A DNA stretch of 64,000 nt. It comes from Leptolyngbya sp. FACHB-261 (GTDB taxonomy: Bacteria > Cyanobacteriota > Cyanobacteriia > FACHB-261). Below, piece after piece: positions 62,187 to 64,000 of this stretch. The notes beneath the pieces were generated by a model. The model saw nothing but the letters and a program-made list of their open reading frames with translations. It searched no databases and had not been told where the DNA came from. Numbering within the stretch: the stretch's first letter is position 1; each line of letters opens with the position of its first letter. Location: positions 62,001 to 126,000 of the forward strand of contig NZ_JACJPL010000004.1 of NCBI RefSeq assembly GCF_014696065.1. The letters are read 5' to 3'. The translations under genes and the position numbers were made by a program.

Positions 62187-64000
62187 TTAGGCGTGAACAG
62201 GGCTGGGCTGACTGACCTGAGTGAGCAAGGTTTGGAGTGCTTCGCCCTCGATTACCTCGGTCTCCAGAAGTTGTCCAGTAATGGTTTCCAGAAGGTCTCG
62301 ATTAGCGTTGAGGATATCTAGAGCTTGCTGATGCGCTTGGTCAACAATTCCTTTGACCTCGCGGTCGATCGCTTCGGCGGTCTGTTCGCTCACTGCACGA
62401 CGAGCATTAGCACCCCCGTTGCCCAGGAACATATTTTGTTGGCCTTGCTCGTAGGCTAGAGGACCTAGCACCTTGCTCATGCCATAGGCTGTGACCATGC
62501 GCTCGGCTAACTCTGTTGCCCGTTGGAGGTCGTTTGAGGCTCCTGTCGTGATGCTGCCAAAGATGATTTCTTCAGCTGAGCGCCCGCCCAAAAGGGTAGC
62601 GATTTGGTTACGTAACTCAGCTTCGTCCATCAGGAAGCGGTCCTCGGTGGGTAATTGCAGGGTGTAACCCAGCGCTGCCATACCGCGAGGCACGATGGAA
62701 ATCTTTTCAACTCGACCACCAGTAGAGGTCATTGCTCCAACAAGAGCGTGACCGACCTCATGGTAGGCAACGATTTTCTTCTCTTTGTCATTGAGGACGC
62801 GGCTCTTTTTCTCTAAACCGGCCACTACACGCTCGATCGCTTCGGCAAAGTCTTCTTGAGCGACGGCTTCGCGACGGGCACGGGCCGCAAGTAGTGCAGC
62901 TTCGTTAACTAGATTGGCCAGGTCAGCGCCGGCAAAGCCAGGGGTGCGGGTGGCAATAGCTCGCAGATTGACATCGGGACCCAGCTTAACCTTCACCGAA
63001 TGGATCTTCAGAATCGCTTCGCGTCCAGACAGATCAGGGCGGTCTACTAGAACTTGGCGGTCAAAGCGACCGGGACGCAGCAGGGCAGGGTCTAGGCTCT
63101 CCGGTCGGTTGGTTGCAGCCAGAACAATAACCGTGGCATCGCCAACCGCAAAACCATCCATTTCGGTCAGAAGTTGGTTCAGGGTTTGCTCGCGCTCGTC
63201 ATTGCCGCCGTAGATGCCACTACTGCGAGACTTACCAATGGCATCCAGCTCATCAATGAAGATGATGCAGGGCGCCTGCTTTTTGGCCTGCTCGAACAGG
63301 TCACGCACTCGCGCTGCACCAGCACCTACAAATAGTTCGACAAACTCAGAACCCGAAATGCTGAAGAAGGTGACACCGGCTTCACCGGCTACCGCCTTAG
63401 CAAGCAGGGTCTTGCCTGTACCCGGAGGACCGACCAGCAGAACACCCTTGGGAATTCGAGCTCCGATTTGAGTAAAGCGCTGGGGGCTCTTGAGAAACTC
63501 AACGATTTCCACCAGCTCGGTCTTTGATTCCTCAACCCCAGCAACATCGGCAAAGGTCGTCTTGGCAGATTCGCCCTCGACGTAAACCTTGGCTTTGCTC
63601 TTGGTGATCGAGAGTGCCCCTTGAGGACCGCCGAAGCCACGGCCTGAGAAAAACTGGAAGATAGCAACAAAGATGAGTGGGGGAACTACCCAGCTCAGTA
63701 AGCTGGTCAACCAACCATTTTGAGCAGGCGGAGCTGCCGCAAACTCAACACCATTGGCTTCCAGAATCTTGGGCAGTTCTAGATCGAGGGGGATAGGCGT
63801 AGTGGCAAGGACTTGGGCGGGTTGGTCGTCTGTTGCCTTGAGCTGGTAGCGGATCTGGTTTTGACCCAGCGAAACCCGCGTAACTTGCTGCTCCTCAATT
63901 TGATGCACAAACAAGCTGTAGGGAACCTGGGGAATGGAAGGGCCAAACAGGTTTGGAAAAAATACATTCACCAGCAGAAACAGACTCGACAGCAACAATA
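62187..64000 (-). CDS. ftsH: FtsH ATP-dependent zinc metalloprotease (second copy), 5' end cut
   Basis: At least 603 residues are visible; the true start lies outside the right edge (the first in-frame TTG at 63998 is in a membrane helix, [14 protein letters not shown]). Periplasmic-like loop, second TM ([19 protein letters not shown]), AAA+ with [39 protein letters not shown], and the zinc motif HEVGH. It differs from the first ftsH in this window, as expected for distinct hexamer subunits. Cyanobacteria typically have four FtsH forms. Confidence 0.97.
   Translation of the reverse strand, partial: LLLSSLFLLVNVFFPNLFGPSIPQVPYSLFVHQIEEQQVTRVSLGQNQIRYQLKATDDQPAQVLATTPIPLDLELPKILEANGVEFAAAPPAQNGWLTSLLSWVVPPLIFVAIFQFFSGRGFGGPQGALSITKSKAKVYVEGESAKTTFADVAGVEESKTELVEIVEFLKSPQRFTQIGARIPKGVLLVGPPGTGKTLLAKAVAGEAGVTFFSISGSEFVELFVGAGAARVRDLFEQAKKQAPCIIFIDELDAIGKSRSSGIYGGNDEREQTLNQLLTEMDGFAVGDATVIVLAATNRPESLDPALLRPGRFDRQVLVDRPDLSGREAILKIHSVKVKLGPDVNLRAIATRTPGFAGADLANLVNEAALLAARARREAVAQEDFAEAIERVVAGLEKKSRVLNDKEKKIVAYHEVGHALVGAMTSTGGRVEKISIVPRGMAALGYTLQLPTEDRFLMDEAELRNQIATLLGGRSAEEIIFGSITTGASNDLQRATELAERMVTAYGMSKVLGPLAYEQGQQNMFLGNGGANARRAVSEQTAEAIDREVKGIVDQAHQQALDILNANRDLLETITGQLLETEVIEGEALQTLLTQVSQPSPVHA

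Overview
The window is chromosomal DNA of a cyanobacterium, most likely a filamentous one. It encodes proteins typical of cyanobacteria: HetR, the ClpP3/ClpR pair, two FtsH proteases, a TxlA-type thioredoxin, CbiD, a CBB-type class II aldolase, DUF2808 and DUF3120 proteins, a PEP-CTERM protein and a candidate PirA peptide. HetR points to a multicellular lineage. No nif or heterocyst-envelope gene is visible, so heterocyst formation cannot be concluded. Genes are mostly short, mixed-strand transcription units.

Layout: 1-4.6 kb holds a DUF4157 metalloprotease-like protein (cut by the left edge), a secreted Gln-rich protein, a cyclase-family hydrolase, a FinO-like protein and a NUDIX hydrolase. 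4.6-8.6 kb has sugar and cell-wall recycling genes (anmK, a HAD phosphatase, nagA) and an Rrf2 regulator. 8.6-10.9 kb is the hetR locus; a 65-codon ORF just upstream of hetR encodes DERGSGR, the peptide signature of the HetR inhibitor PatS and its relatives. 11-17.5 kb is a same-strand series plsX-fabH-fabD-purD-folP-cbiD. 17.8-20.3 kb is a compact operon of two HtrA-like proteases and a LuxR regulator with a degenerate receiver. 20-30 kb has a SmpA-like membrane protein, a glycosyltransferase, moaD, a J-domain protein, clpR-clpP3, ftsH, a DnaC-like ATPase and a LOG protein. 30-45 kb is a mosaic of stress, envelope, redox and signalling genes (GlsB/YeaQ, VOC, rimK, [2Fe-2S] protein, uppP, FHA-cyclase, txlA, a two-RCK protein, DUF721/DciA, CPBP protease). 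45-51 kb has a degenerate histidine kinase, mrp, a BON protein, a RodZ-like protein, tRNA-Ser(GGA) and ubiD. 51.5-53.3 kb is a possible partition-like module: ParA ATPase, a small Lys/Ser-rich protein, and a 14-nt-period repeat array. 53.5-64 kb has the PEP-CTERM protein, a dihydroorotase homologue without the HxH metal motif, a double phosphoglycerate-mutase-fold protein, Usp, YjbQ, YaaW, an O-antigen-ligase-family protein, fba and a second ftsH cut by the right edge.

The strongest leads are the PatS/PatX-like ORF before hetR, the ParA/basic protein/repeat-array module, the protease-protease-pseudoreceiver operon, the PirA-like 56-aa gene behind a structured leader, and recurring 11-15 nt tandem repeats between genes. 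All family assignments come from reading motifs; no database search was run.
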